64,000 bases of DNA from Anaerotruncus sp. G3(2012) (GTDB lineage Bacteria; Bacillota; Clostridia; Oscillospirales; Ruminococcaceae): positions 358,538-422,537 of the forward strand of contig NZ_KE159657.1 of the NCBI RefSeq assembly GCF_000403395.2. The letters run 5' to 3'. Positions 26,743-36,019 of this stretch are shown piece by piece (the first letter of the stretch is position 1; each line of letters begins with the position of its first letter). The position numbers and the translations under genes were made by a program. A model generated the notes under the pieces. The model had not been told where the DNA came from. It searched no databases and saw nothing but the letters and a program-made list of their open reading frames with translations.

Positions 26743-27300
26743 ATGAGAAAGAATTTTGGAGCGAACCCCTGGTTTTATCCCCTGCCGGTGCTCATCATCG
26801 GAACCTATGGCGAGGACGGTACTGCCGACGCCATGAACGCCGCCTGGGGCGGGCTGTATGACCGGGACAAGGTGGAGCTCTGCCTCAGCGCGGGGCATAA
26901 GACCACCCGGAATATCAAGGCCAGAGGAGCCTTTACCGTCAGCTTTGCCGATGCCGCCCATGTGGTGGAGGCGGACTATGTGGGGCTGGTTTCCGCCAAC
27001 CAGGAGCCAAGGAAGCTGGAAAAGGCGGGGCTGCACACCACAAAGAGCGAATTTGTGGACGCTCCCCTCATCGACGAATTTCCCCTGACCCTGGAGTGCA
27101 GGCTCCTGAAGGTCACCGAGGACGGGAATATCATCGGGCAGATCGTGAATGTCAGCGCCGACCAGCGCATTTTGGGGGAGGACGGAAAGCCCGACCCCGC
27201 CAAGCTCCGGGCTATCGCCTTCGACCCGGTGGGAAACGGCTATCTGGTGCTGGGGGAAAGAGTTGGGAATGCCTTCAGCGATGGGGCGAAACTGCAATAA
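26743..27300 (+). CDS. Flavin reductase-like FMN-binding protein
   Basis: A 185-residue protein of the flavin reductase domain family: LPVLIIGTYGEDGTADAMNA and LSAGHKTTRNIKARGAFTVS are the usual FMN-contacting stretches. It reduces free flavin or uses FMN to reduce small molecules and may feed the flavodoxins encoded downstream. ATG at 26743 after AAAAGGAGTATTGTT. Confidence 0.9.
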   Translation: MRKNFGANPWFYPLPVLIIGTYGEDGTADAMNAAWGGLYDRDKVELCLSAGHKTTRNIKARGAFTVSFADAAHVVEADYVGLVSANQEPRKLEKAGLHTTKSEFVDAPLIDEFPLTLECRLLKVTEDGNIIGQIVNVSADQRILGEDGKPDPAKLRAIAFDPVGNGYLVLGERVGNAFSDGAKLQ

Positions 27301-27315
27301 GGAAAGGAAGGCTTT

Positions 27316-27645
27316 ATGATGGAAAAAGTGACCGCAGGCAGAGACGCCATGAGCGAATTTGCCCCTAAATTTGCCGAACTCAACGATGATGTCCTCTTTG
27401 GGGAGGTCTGGTCCAGGAAGGAGCAGCTCTCCCCCAGGGATCGCAGCCTCATCACCGTTTCCGCCCTGATGGCCAGCGGTATCCTGGATTCCTCCCTGCT
27501 GCACCATATCCAGCGGGCAAAGGCCAACGGCGTCACCGCCGTGGAGATGGCGGAGGCGCTGACCCAGCTGGCCTTCTATGCCGGCTGGCCCAAGGCCTGG
27601 GCGGCTCTGCGGATGGCGAAGGAAGTTTATGGGGAGCAGAAATGA
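27316..27645 (+). CDS. Carboxymuconolactone decarboxylase-family protein
   Basis: A 109-residue all-helical protein with the family core (DVLFGEVWSRKEQLSPRDRS, LITVSALMASGIL, ALTQLAFYAGWPKAWAALRM). It lacks the Cys-x-x-Cys of AhpD peroxidases; the equivalent place reads SSLLHH, so it is of the decarboxylase-like branch. Such small proteins very often travel with aldo/keto reductases and flavodoxins in Clostridia. Substrate unknown. Confidence 0.9.
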   Translation: MMEKVTAGRDAMSEFAPKFAELNDDVLFGEVWSRKEQLSPRDRSLITVSALMASGILDSSLLHHIQRAKANGVTAVEMAEALTQLAFYAGWPKAWAALRMAKEVYGEQK

Positions 27646-27663
27646 ACCAGGAGGTGTTTGAGA

Positions 27664-28533
27664 ATGGATTTTGTTACACTGAATAACGGCATAAAGATGC
27701 CGCTGGAGGGTTTTGGTGTTTTTCAAGTACGGGATAAGGAAGAATGCAGACGGTCGGTGCTGGATGCTATCCGTGCGGGTTACCGGCTGATTGATACGGC
27801 GGCCTCCTATACCAATGAGGATGCCGTCGGCCAGGCGGTGCGGGAGGCGATTGCCGAAGGGATCTGCACCCGGGAGGAGTTATTCATTACCTCCAAGATG
27901 TGGGTACAGGATATGCAGAGCTATGACACGGCAAAAAAGGCTATCCATGCTTCCCTGGAGAAAATGGGGCTGGAATATCTGGACCTCTATCTGCTTCACC
28001 AGGCAATGAAGGATTATTTCAGCGCCTGGAGAGCCATGGAGGATGCTTACCGGGAAGGAAAGCTGAGAGCCATCGGCGTTTCCAATTTTTACCCGCATAT
28101 CCTGACCAATTTCTGCGAAACGGTGGAGATAAAGCCTGCCGTTAATCAGGTGGAGCTGCACCCCTTCTTTTCACAGGAAGCGGCACTGGAAACCATGCGG
28201 TACTATCAGGTACAGCCGGAGGCATGGGCCCCGCTGGGCGGCGGGCGGTATGCGCCCTTTGAGAACGAGAGCCTGTCCGCCATCGCAAAGGCCCACAGCA
28301 AAAGCATCGGGCAGATTATGCTGCGCTGGAATGTGCAGCGCGGCGTGGTGGTGATCCCCAAATCCACCCACAGGGAACGGATTGTGGAAAATTTGGATAT
28401 TTGGGATTTTTCACTGAGCGGAGAGGAAATGCGGCAGATAGACGCGCTGGATATGGGCTATACCGGCACGGCAATCAAACACTTCGATCCGGATTTTGTC
28501 CGGATGTGCGTCACTCGAAGAATTCATGATTAG
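27664..28533 (+). CDS. Aldo/keto reductase, AKR5-like
   Basis: A 289-residue reductase with a complete tetrad: Asp and Tyr in RLIDTAASYTNE, Lys in FITSKMWV, His in LYLLHQAM. The cofactor-binding IPKSTHRERIVENLDI is intact. ATG at 27664 after AGGAGGTGTTTGAGA. It begins with nearly the same protein sequence (DFVTLNNGIKMP) as the reductase at 28934, and the two look like a tandem duplication separated by a SnoaL-like gene. Confidence 0.94.
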   Translation: MDFVTLNNGIKMPLEGFGVFQVRDKEECRRSVLDAIRAGYRLIDTAASYTNEDAVGQAVREAIAEGICTREELFITSKMWVQDMQSYDTAKKAIHASLEKMGLEYLDLYLLHQAMKDYFSAWRAMEDAYREGKLRAIGVSNFYPHILTNFCETVEIKPAVNQVELHPFFSQEAALETMRYYQVQPEAWAPLGGGRYAPFENESLSAIAKAHSKSIGQIMLRWNVQRGVVVIPKSTHRERIVENLDIWDFSLSGEEMRQIDALDMGYTGTAIKHFDPDFVRMCVTRRIHD

Positions 28534-28546
28534 GGAGGACCCCGAT

Positions 28547-28921
28547 ATGACAAAGCGGATAATCACCATATCGGATAAATTCTGGAAAGCGATGGAAACC
28601 GCCGATGAGGCCGGTATGCGTGCTCTTGCGGCGCCGGACTGTACCTTTGTCCACATCGGCGTTACCTGTGGGCTTGATAAGGAAATTGAGTGCTATACAA
28701 GCGGCCTTTTCAAGCCCACGGAACTGGTATTTCATAGCAAGAGCGCCCGCGTCTACGGTGATACGGCCGTTGTGATTACCGACTGCGATTACGGCTTGCT
28801 GCTTGACGGCAAGCCAACAACGCACCATTTTGCCGTAACCGAGGTTTACAGCCTTATTGAGGGCCAATGGAGGCTTGTACAGTTTAGCTTTACTGCTCTT
28901 GTTTATCCATCATCAAAATAA
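28547..28921 (+). CDS. SnoaL/DUF4440-like small protein
   Basis: A 124-residue cone-shaped-fold (NTF2-like) protein: KFWKAMETADEAGMRALAAP, CTFVHIGVT, VYSLIEGQWRLVQFSFTAL. Members bind small hydrophobic ligands or act as isomerases and accessory enzymes. ATG at 28547 after AGGGAGGACCCCGAT. It lies between two aldo/keto reductases and probably serves the same substrate. Confidence 0.85.
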   Translation: MTKRIITISDKFWKAMETADEAGMRALAAPDCTFVHIGVTCGLDKEIECYTSGLFKPTELVFHSKSARVYGDTAVVITDCDYGLLLDGKPTTHHFAVTEVYSLIEGQWRLVQFSFTALVYPSSK

Positions 28922-28933
28922 AGGAGGAATTAT

Positions 28934-29776
28934 ATGGATTTTGTCACACTGAATAACGGCATAAAAATGCCCCAGCTGGGCTATGGGGTCTATCAGGTAA
29001 AAAACAGCGAATGCGAACGGTGCGTTCTGGATGCCATAGAGGTGGGCTACCGCTCCATTGATACCGCCCAGGCCTATGGCAACGAGGAAGCGGTGGGCCG
29101 GGCAGTGAAGAAAAGCGGCGTTCCCCGCAGCGAGCTGTTTCTCACCACCAAGGTCTGGATTTCCAATGCCGGTTACGAAAAGGCAAAGGCATCGATTGAG
29201 CAGTCGCTCAAGAAGCTGGGAACCGATTATATCGACCTGCTGCTCATCCATCAGCCCTTTGGCGACTACTACGGCACCTGGCGGGCGATGGAGGAGGCCT
29301 ATAAGATAGGCTACCTTCGGGCTATTGGCGTTTCCAATTTTTATCCTGACCGGCTTATTGACCTGTGCAGATTCGTGGAGGTCACCCCGGCGGTGAACCA
29401 GGTGGAAACCCATGTGTTCCAGCAGCAGAAAAAGGCCCATGAGTATATGCTGAAATACGAGGTCCAGCACGAAAGCTGGGGCCCCTTTGCCGAAGGACGC
29501 AAGGATTTTTTTACCAATCCCACCCTGACAGCAATCGGGGCAAAGCACGGAAAAACCGCTGCCCAGGCCGCTTTGCGCTTCCTGCTCCAAAGCGGCGTGG
29601 TGGTGATTCCCAAGTCCACCCATAAGGAGCGGATGGTCCAGAATTTCGATGTGTTCGACTTCCAGCTCCCGCCGGAGGATATGGCCGCCATTGCCACTTT
29701 GGACGAGGGGGAAAGCCTGTTTTTCTCCCATTATGACCCCGCCACTGTGGAAATGATCACCGGGCTGAAAAGATAG
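28934..29776 (+). CDS. Aldo/keto reductase, AKR5-like
   Basis: A 280-residue reductase with intact Asp/Tyr (SIDTAQAYGNEE), Lys (FLTTKVWIS) and His (LLLIHQPFGDYY), and the NADPH loop IPKSTHKERMVQNF. It is last in its operon: the repeated hairpin/promoter element follows 7 bases after the stop. Starts with ATG at 28934 after AAAGGAGGAATTAT. Sister of the 27664 gene. Confidence 0.95.
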   Translation: MDFVTLNNGIKMPQLGYGVYQVKNSECERCVLDAIEVGYRSIDTAQAYGNEEAVGRAVKKSGVPRSELFLTTKVWISNAGYEKAKASIEQSLKKLGTDYIDLLLIHQPFGDYYGTWRAMEEAYKIGYLRAIGVSNFYPDRLIDLCRFVEVTPAVNQVETHVFQQQKKAHEYMLKYEVQHESWGPFAEGRKDFFTNPTLTAIGAKHGKTAAQAALRFLLQSGVVVIPKSTHKERMVQNFDVFDFQLPPEDMAAIATLDEGESLFFSHYDPATVEMITGLKR

Positions 29777-29782
29777 CCGACT

Positions 29783-29855
29783 GCAAACCCAAAGGTATAA
29801 ACCCACTAACCAATCGAGACTTCTCCGGGAGTCTCGATTTTTTTATAATAGAGAT
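29783..29855 (+). promoter_or_regulatory. Repeated palindrome-plus-TATAAT element, copy 3
   Basis: ACCCAAAGGTATAAACC, AACC, AATCGAGAC-TTCTCCGGGA-GTCTCGATT, then TTTTTATAAT (29844-29849), 45 bases before the double flavodoxin lipoprotein. Most like copy 2. Confidence 0.7.
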
Positions 29856-29893
29856 ATGGAAAAAACATTTTCCGTCTGAAAGGAGAACAAACG

Positions 29894-31231
29894 ATGTCCC
29901 AGTTCAAGAGATTTTTCACCTTTGTTTTAGCGGGAATGACCGCCCTTTCCCTGTTGGCGGGATGCAGCCAGCAATCCTCCTCCGGCAGTACGTCCCAGAG
30001 CCAGCCTTCTTCGGCGGCCCCCTCCGGCAGCCCGGCTTCTTCATCTTCGGAAAATCCTGCTTCTAAAACGGACGCCGCACCTTCGGAAAGCCAGCCAGCT
30101 TCGGCATCCTCCGAATCCGCTCCGGCTGAACCGGAGACCGGTAAGACCCTGGTCCTCTACTTTTCTGCCAGCGGCAACACCAAGGCGGTGGCGGAAACCA
30201 TTGCAACTGCTGCCGGATCCGAGCTTTACGAGCTGACCCCTGCTGAGCCTTACACCAGCGATGATCTGCGGTGGACAAATCCCGACAGCCGGGTAAACAC
30301 CGAACACAACGACCCCGCCCACCGCACCGCCATCGCCGGGGAGCTTCCCGACCTTGCCGCCTACGATACCATCTTCCTGGGCTATCCTCTGTGGTGGCGG
30401 GAGGCCCCCAGCATCGTCTGGAACTTTATGGAGAACGCCGACCTTTCCGGCAAGACCATCATCCCCTTCTGCACCTCCACCTCGGACGGCATTGAGGGCA
30501 GCGTGGAGACCCTTCGGGGCATGGCTCCCGCCGCCAACTGGATGCAGGGACGCCGGTTCGGGGAAAACCTAAACGAGTCCGCCGTCACCCAATGGGTAAA
30601 CAGCCTGGAGCTGGAAGCCGATGGATCCAGCCAGCCCGCCGCTCCGGAGGGCACTTCGGCTGAACCCGCATCGACGGGAACGAATGCCCTTGTGGTGTAC
30701 TTCTCCGTCCCGGAGGATGTGGACACCACCGGTGTGGACGCTATCGCTGGGGCCAGCGTACTGGTCTCAAATGGTACGGCCCTGGGCAACATGGAGTACA
30801 TGGCGGGGATCATTCAGCGGGAGACCGGGGCGGACAGCTACCGCATCGTGGAGCAGAACGCCTATCCCCGCGACCATCAGCCCCTCATCGACCAGGCCCA
30901 GCAGGAGCAGAGAAACAACGACCGCCCTGCCATCGCCGGGGAACTGCCTGACCTTTCCGGATATGATGTCATCTACCTGGGCTACCCCAACTGGTGGGGC
31001 GATATGCCCATGATCCTCTACACCTTCCTGGACGCTGTGGATCTCTCCGGCAAGACGGTCGTTCCCTTCTGTGTCCACGGCGGCAGCGGCTTCTCCGGCA
31101 CCATCCGCACCATTCGCCAGCTGGAGCCGGGGGCCGAGGTTCTGGACGGCCTCACCATCTCCCGGAACAGCATTGGGGGTGCGGAGCAGGAGATCGTCAC
31201 CTGGGTAAACGGATTACCGGTCAATCAGTAA
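29894..31231 (+). CDS. Exported lipoprotein with two flavodoxin domains
   Basis: A 445-residue lipoprotein: signal segment FFTFVLAGMTALSLLAGC, about 60 residues of Ser/Pro/Ala/Glu linker, then two Flavodoxin_4-like domains. Domain 1 (about 92-240) has the FMN phosphate loop YFSASGNTKAVAETI and FLGYPLWWREAPSIVWNF. Domain 2 (about 260-445) has the loop-changed form YFSVPEDVDTTGVDAI and YLGYPNWWGDMPMILYTF. Flavodoxins are normally cytoplasmic, so two of them tethered outside the membrane is notable. Domain 1 is closely similar to the flavodoxin domain of the 32462 gene. ATG at 29894 after AAAGGAGAACAAACG. Confidence 0.9.
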   Translation: MSQFKRFFTFVLAGMTALSLLAGCSQQSSSGSTSQSQPSSAAPSGSPASSSSENPASKTDAAPSESQPASASSESAPAEPETGKTLVLYFSASGNTKAVAETIATAAGSELYELTPAEPYTSDDLRWTNPDSRVNTEHNDPAHRTAIAGELPDLAAYDTIFLGYPLWWREAPSIVWNFMENADLSGKTIIPFCTSTSDGIEGSVETLRGMAPAANWMQGRRFGENLNESAVTQWVNSLELEADGSSQPAAPEGTSAEPASTGTNALVVYFSVPEDVDTTGVDAIAGASVLVSNGTALGNMEYMAGIIQRETGADSYRIVEQNAYPRDHQPLIDQAQQEQRNNDRPAIAGELPDLSGYDVIYLGYPNWWGDMPMILYTFLDAVDLSGKTVVPFCVHGGSGFSGTIRTIRQLEPGAEVLDGLTISRNSIGGAEQEIVTWVNGLPVNQ

Positions 31232-31259
31232 GCGAATGAGCAAACGAGGAGGAGCGGTT

Positions 31260-32432
31260 ATGAATAACTTTATCTTTGAAAATGCCACCAAGACTTTTTT
31301 CGGCAAGGGCTGCGTCGGGGAATACCTCTGCTGCCTTGCCAAGCACTACGGAAAAAATGTCCTGCTCTGCTACGGCGGAGGCTCCATCAAAAAGAACGGC
31401 GTCTATGACGAGGTGATGGAAAGCCTCCGCAAAGCCGGGAAGAATGTCACCGAGTTTTCCGGCATCATGTCCAACCCCACCTACCAAAAGGTTCTGGAGG
31501 GAGCGCGGCTGGCCCGTGAAAATCAGATCGACCTGATCCTCGGCGTGGGCGGCGGTAGCGTCATGGACTGCTGCAAGGCCATCTCTCTAGCGGCGGTCTA
31601 CGAGGGGGATGTCTGGGCGGACTTCTGGGCCCGCCCCGGCATCATCGACTTTGAGCCTCTTCCCCTGGGCGTCATCGTCACCGCCGCCGGAACTGGCAGC
31701 GAAATGAACGGCGGCGCGGTCATCACCAACGAGGAGCTGAAAATCAAGACCGGCAGGGATTATCCCAGATGCAACCCCAAATTTGCCCTGCTGGATCCCT
31801 CCTACACCTTCAGCGTCCCCAAGCGGCAGATGGTTTCCGGCGGCTTTGACACCCTTTCCCATATCATGGAGATCTACTTTAGCCGCCCGGATGAGGAGAA
31901 TGTCTCCGACGACATCGCCGAGGGGCTGATGCGGGGGGTGATCCGGGACCTGCGGGCCGCCGTCAAAGACCCCCTGGACTACACCGCCCGCTCGAACCTG
32001 ATGTGGGAGGCCACCATGGCGGAGAACCGCATCATCAAGCTGGGCAAGCAGACTGACTTCCAGTGTCACATGATGGAGCATTCCCTGGGGGCCTACACCG
32101 ACTGCAACCACGGCGAAGGGCTGGCGGTGCTGCACCCCGCCTACTACCGCCGTATCTGCGAAGCCGGGGCGGAGAAGTTCGCCCGGTTCGCTGTCCGGGT
32201 CTGGGGCGTTTCCCCGGAGGGAAAGACCCAGGAGGAGCTGGCAAGGGCCGGGGTGGAGGCGCTGGCGGACTTCATCCGGGAGATCGGGATGCCTGCCACC
32301 CTGAAGGAGCTGGGCATCACCCCGGAGAACACCGACCTTCTGGCGGTGGCCAACTCCTGCGCCATCGTCTCCGGTAGCTACAGGAAACTGAGCCATGAGG
32401 AGATCTATGAGATCTTCCGGGAGTGTCTGTAA
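31260..32432 (+). CDS. Iron-containing alcohol dehydrogenase (butanol dehydrogenase-like)
   Basis: A 390-residue NAD(P)H-dependent group III alcohol dehydrogenase. Seen: nucleotide stretch LILGVGGGSVMDCCKAISL, GTGSEMNGGAVITN, and the metal ligands in SGGFDTLSHIME, HMMEHSLGAY and NHGEGLAVLHPAYYR. Reduces aldehydes in the cytoplasm. ATG at 31260 after GAGGAGCGGTT. It is the only cytoplasmic enzyme among the lipoprotein genes of this stretch. Confidence 0.95.
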   Translation: MNNFIFENATKTFFGKGCVGEYLCCLAKHYGKNVLLCYGGGSIKKNGVYDEVMESLRKAGKNVTEFSGIMSNPTYQKVLEGARLARENQIDLILGVGGGSVMDCCKAISLAAVYEGDVWADFWARPGIIDFEPLPLGVIVTAAGTGSEMNGGAVITNEELKIKTGRDYPRCNPKFALLDPSYTFSVPKRQMVSGGFDTLSHIMEIYFSRPDEENVSDDIAEGLMRGVIRDLRAAVKDPLDYTARSNLMWEATMAENRIIKLGKQTDFQCHMMEHSLGAYTDCNHGEGLAVLHPAYYRRICEAGAEKFARFAVRVWGVSPEGKTQEELARAGVEALADFIREIGMPATLKELGITPENTDLLAVANSCAIVSGSYRKLSHEEIYEIFRECL

Positions 32433-32461
32433 CATTTAATTCTTTCAAAAGGAGAGCCACC

Positions 32462-34243
32462 ATGAAAAGAATAAAAAAAATTCTGACTTTTCTATTAGCG
32501 GGCGTCACCGCCCTCTCCATGCTGGCAGGATGCCAGACGGCACCCTCATCCTCCAGCCAACCATCTTCTTCCTCACAGCCTTCCTCCGCACCGGAGGTTT
32601 CCCAGCCGGAGGAGGACGGCGTTCTCCGCATCCGGGAACAGGGCCTTTTCTCCGCCGGGGGCATCACCGTCACCTCGGAGGGAACCTTTTACCCGGAGAA
32701 CCAGTGGGAGGACACCGGAGCCGGGCAGACCGCTCATGTGGACCACGCCAATGTCTTTTATCAGATCCCTGCCGATGAAACCGGCCTGCCTATGGTGTTC
32801 CTCCACGGCTACGGCCAGTCCCGGATGGGATGGATGACCACCCCCGATGGCCGGGAGGGCTGGTCCGATCTGTTTCTCAAAAAAGGCCACAGCGTTTTCC
32901 TCATCGACGAGCCCCGGCGGGGAGAGGCTGGCGGCACTTCGGTAGCGGGAACCATCAGTACCAAGACCCTGGATCAGCGGTGGTACACCCAGTTCCGCAT
33001 CGGGCGCTGGGTGGACGGGAAATCGGTGGCCAACGAGGGGAGCCAGTTCCCCAACGACGACGCCTCGGTGGACCAGTTCTTCCGCCAGATGACCCCGGAC
33101 ACCGGCATGAGCAGCGACATGGGCGGGGATTTTGACAACGAAACCGTTTCCAAGGCTGTCGCCGCCACCATCGACGAGGTCTATGCCCGCACCGGCAAAA
33201 ATTCCATCCTGGTGACCCATTCCCAGGGCGGCGGTCCCGGCTGGACAGCGGCAAATTACACCGACCATATCGCGGCTATCATCGCCATCGAGCCCGGCGG
33301 CGCCCCCGGAGCGGACAGCCCTGACTTTGCGGCGGTGCTTTCCAAAAATATCCCCGTCACCATCTACTTTGGCGATTACATTGACAACGGCGATCCCGCC
33401 ATCCAGGCAACCGGAATGTGGCAGATGATGCGCCAGGCCTGCTACGCCTTCCGGGATGCCTATAACGCCCAGGGCGGAAACTGCACCGTCGTTGATCTTC
33501 CCCAGGAGGGCATCACCGGCAACGACCACTTCCTGTTCCAGGACCTGAACAACGATGTCATCGCAGACCACGTGGAAAACTGGATCGGGGCCAATGTCAG
33601 CGCCGACGGGACCTATGCGCCCATCCAGGTTTCCGCTCCTGCCAGCAGCGAATCCGAACCGGCACCGGAGGAGCAGCCCTCCGGCAGCGAACCCGAACCG
33701 GAAACAGCGGCCCCGGCTTCTTCCAGCGAGCCTGCCCCTGAAGCCCCCGTGGAGCCTGAGAGCGGAAAAACGCTGGTGGTCTACTTCTCCGCCAGCGGCA
33801 ACACCAAGGCGGTGGCGGAAGTGATCGCCAAAACCGTCGGAGCGGACACCTATGAGCTTACCCCGGCGGAGCCTTATACCAGCGCCGACCTCAACTGGAC
33901 CGATGAAAACAGCCGGGTCAACCGGGAGCACAATGACCCCAGTCACCGCACCGCCCTGGCCGGCACTCCGGACCTCTCCGGCTATGATACGATTTTCCTG
34001 GGCTACCCCCTGTGGTGGCGGGAGGCTCCCAGCATCGTCTGGAACTTTGTGGAGAACGCCGATCTTTCCGGCAAGACCATGATCCCCTTCTGCACCTCCA
34101 CCTCCAGCCCCTTCGGCAGCAGCGGCGACACCTTAAAGGGAATGGCTCCCAACGCCAACTGGCTTGCCGGTGAACGCTTTGGCGAAAACCTGAATGAAAG
34201 CGCTGTTACCCAGTGGGTGAACAGCTTAAACCTTGCCGGTTAA
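32462..34243 (+). CDS. Exported lipoprotein: alpha/beta hydrolase fused to a flavodoxin domain
   Basis: A 593-residue lipoprotein (lipobox SMLAGC). Residues about 60-385 form an esterase-like hydrolase: FLHGYGQSRMGWMTTPDG (oxyanion), VTHSQGGGPGWTAAN (nucleophile Ser) and ITGNDHFLFQDLNND (His). A Ser/Pro/Glu linker follows, and residues about 435-593 are a flavodoxin with YFSASGNTKAVAEVI and LGYPLWWREAPSIVWNF, almost copied from the 29894 protein. I know of no common protein joining these two domains outside the membrane. ATG at 32462 after AAAGGAGAGCCACC. Confidence 0.88.
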   Translation: MKRIKKILTFLLAGVTALSMLAGCQTAPSSSSQPSSSSQPSSAPEVSQPEEDGVLRIREQGLFSAGGITVTSEGTFYPENQWEDTGAGQTAHVDHANVFYQIPADETGLPMVFLHGYGQSRMGWMTTPDGREGWSDLFLKKGHSVFLIDEPRRGEAGGTSVAGTISTKTLDQRWYTQFRIGRWVDGKSVANEGSQFPNDDASVDQFFRQMTPDTGMSSDMGGDFDNETVSKAVAATIDEVYARTGKNSILVTHSQGGGPGWTAANYTDHIAAIIAIEPGGAPGADSPDFAAVLSKNIPVTIYFGDYIDNGDPAIQATGMWQMMRQACYAFRDAYNAQGGNCTVVDLPQEGITGNDHFLFQDLNNDVIADHVENWIGANVSADGTYAPIQVSAPASSESEPAPEEQPSGSEPEPETAAPASSSEPAPEAPVEPESGKTLVVYFSASGNTKAVAEVIAKTVGADTYELTPAEPYTSADLNWTDENSRVNREHNDPSHRTALAGTPDLSGYDTIFLGYPLWWREAPSIVWNFVENADLSGKTMIPFCTSTSSPFGSSGDTLKGMAPNANWLAGERFGENLNESAVTQWVNSLNLAG

Positions 34244-34258
34244 GAAAATTTGTGATGA

Positions 34259-34292
34259 GGGGGAGCCGGGAAGATAAAAACCCGGTTCCCCC
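34259..34292 (+). promoter_or_regulatory. GC-rich hairpin before the third flavodoxin lipoprotein
   Basis: GGGGGAGCCGGG-AAGATAAAAA-CCCGGTTCCCCC, one G-T pair in a 12-base stem, with no T run after it. It could trim or slow transcription or protect the downstream message. Confidence 0.55.
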
Positions 34293-34314
34293 ATTTCGGA
34301 AAGTGAGGCACAAC

Positions 34315-35079
34315 ATGAAGAAGCTCCTTCTCTTGCTTATGGCTGCGGCAATCGTCCTTTCCCTTGCCGCCTGTGGCGGGAATGCTCCCTCATCCCAATC
34401 ACCGTCTCCTGCGGCAGATGCCGCTTCTCCGGCTGCGGATACGCCCTCTTCTTCCACTGAATTTTCGGAGCCCACAGAACCCTCCCTGTCCTCCAAAGGG
34501 GAGGAAGACGCAGAGGGAGAAGAGGGCGGCTCCAGCAGCAACATCCTTATCGCCTACTTTACGGCAGCGGAAAACAGCGGGGTGGACGCTATCGCTTCCG
34601 CCAGCTTTACCACCATAAACGGAACAGCGGTGGGCCGTCTGCGGGCGGTGGCGGATATGATCCAGGCAGAAACCGGCGGCGACCTGTTCTCTATTCAGAC
34701 CTCTGTTGTTTATCCTGCCGATGGCGGCGAACTCATCAACTACGCCTCCCAGGAGCAGGCTGACAATGCCCGCCCGGAGCTGACCAGCCATATTGAAAAC
34801 TTAGACCAATACGATGTGATCTTCGTCGGCTTTCCCACATGGTGGTACGATCTGCCCCAGGTGCTGTACAGCTTTTTTGACGAGTACGATTTTTCCGGAA
34901 AGACCATCGTCCCCTTTAATGTCCACAACGGCAGCCGCTTTTCCGGCACCATTGGCACCATTAAAGAATTAGAACCGGGGGCCACCGTGGTCGAGGACGG
35001 ATTTACCGTCAGCGAACAAACGGTGGCGGCGGCACAGGCCGATGTTGCCCAGTGGGTAGAAGGGCTGGGATACAAATGA
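34315..35079 (+). CDS. Exported lipoprotein with one flavodoxin domain
   Basis: A 254-residue lipoprotein with lipobox SLAACG, a Ser/Glu-rich linker to about residue 75 and one Flavodoxin_4-like domain starting ILIAYFTAAENSGVDAIASA, the same altered phosphate loop as domain 2 of the 29894 protein. FVGFPTWWYDLPQVLYSFFD and PFNVHNGSRFSGTIGTIKEL are the other family stretches. The missing canonical S/T-x-T-G-N-T loop raises the question of whether FMN binds in the usual way. The stop overlaps the next start as ATGA. Confidence 0.9.
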   Translation: MKKLLLLLMAAAIVLSLAACGGNAPSSQSPSPAADAASPAADTPSSSTEFSEPTEPSLSSKGEEDAEGEEGGSSSNILIAYFTAAENSGVDAIASASFTTINGTAVGRLRAVADMIQAETGGDLFSIQTSVVYPADGGELINYASQEQADNARPELTSHIENLDQYDVIFVGFPTWWYDLPQVLYSFFDEYDFSGKTIVPFNVHNGSRFSGTIGTIKELEPGATVVEDGFTVSEQTVAAAQADVAQWVEGLGYK

Positions 35080-36002
35080 GCTGGAAGGAAAAAGGAACGG
35101 CTCTTGCGCTGGCGTTGCTTCTGACTGGGTGCGGGGCGCCGGAAAGTACAAGCGGCCTTCCTGCCGAAGCCGCGCCCTCTATGGCATCCTCTTCCCAGGT
35201 CCGGCCGGAGAGCAGCCTCTCACCGGGATCGGAAGTTTCTGTCGGGGAAAGCAGTTTCTCCGCTCCAGCAGAAACCGACCTGCCGGCCATGCAGACCGGC
35301 CTTGTCCGGGAGCAGCTTTTGGACAGCGAGGAAAGCCCCATCCATTACAGCTATTTCCTGCCGGAGAACTACGACGGCCAAAAAGCATACCCTCTCGTAA
35401 TGACCATGCCCGGCTATGACCGGATGTGGTTCGGGGAAGATTCCTCCGGCAGCAACCTCACCTGGAACGGTTTTACCGCCTGAACAGAGTACCCGGAAGA
35501 GATGATCGTGGTATCCGCCCAGCTTACCGATTGGGGAGAGACCTCCGCCAAGCAGGCTGTTTGCCTGACAGAGCATTTTATCGAGAATTTTGCGGTGGAC
35601 AAAAGCCGTGTCTACGCCGCCGGGTATTCGGCGGGCGGGGAAACCATGTCCAGAGCGGTGGCGATGCGGCCCGACCTGTATGCCGCCTACCTCCACGGCG
35701 GCTCCCAGTGGGATGGGGACTACACGCCGGTGGCGGAAAACGGTGTGGCGGTTTATATCTTTATGGCGGAGAACGACGAATATTATGGCTCCCAGAAGGC
35801 CCGCGACGCTTACAACAATCTATATGGGGCATACCAAAAGGCCGGATACACAGAGGAGCAGACCGCGGCGGTTTTGCAGGCGGAGATACCGGACAACGCC
35901 TATTTCAATGCCTTGGGCATTTATAATTATCACGGCGGCGGGTCGGTCGTGTTTGACGATGAAAAAGTCCTCCGCTGGATCCTTTCCCACCAAAAATCCT
36001 AG
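35076..36002 (+). pseudogene. Exported lipoprotein esterase with an in-frame TGA
   Basis: A 308-codon alpha/beta hydrolase lipoprotein (lipobox LLLTGC). TGA at 35481-35483 (codon 136) interrupts it; reading continues in the same frame as TEYPEEMIVVSAQLTDWG and carries the nucleophile GYSAGGETMSRAVAM and the late LGIYNYHGGGSV. TGA stands where the family often has Trp, so TGG to TGA is the simplest reading. ATG at 35076 shares ATGA with the gene before it. If the stop is real, only a 135-residue fragment without an active site is made. The downstream cupin-esterase begins 17 bases after its stop. Confidence 0.82.
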
Positions 36003-36019
36003 CAGAAAGGAACATCTAC

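Noticed and set aside
35481-35483. Selenocysteine at the in-frame TGA
   Set aside because: No convincing hairpin follows the TGA and the family position is not a redox Cys; a Trp codon mutation is simpler.
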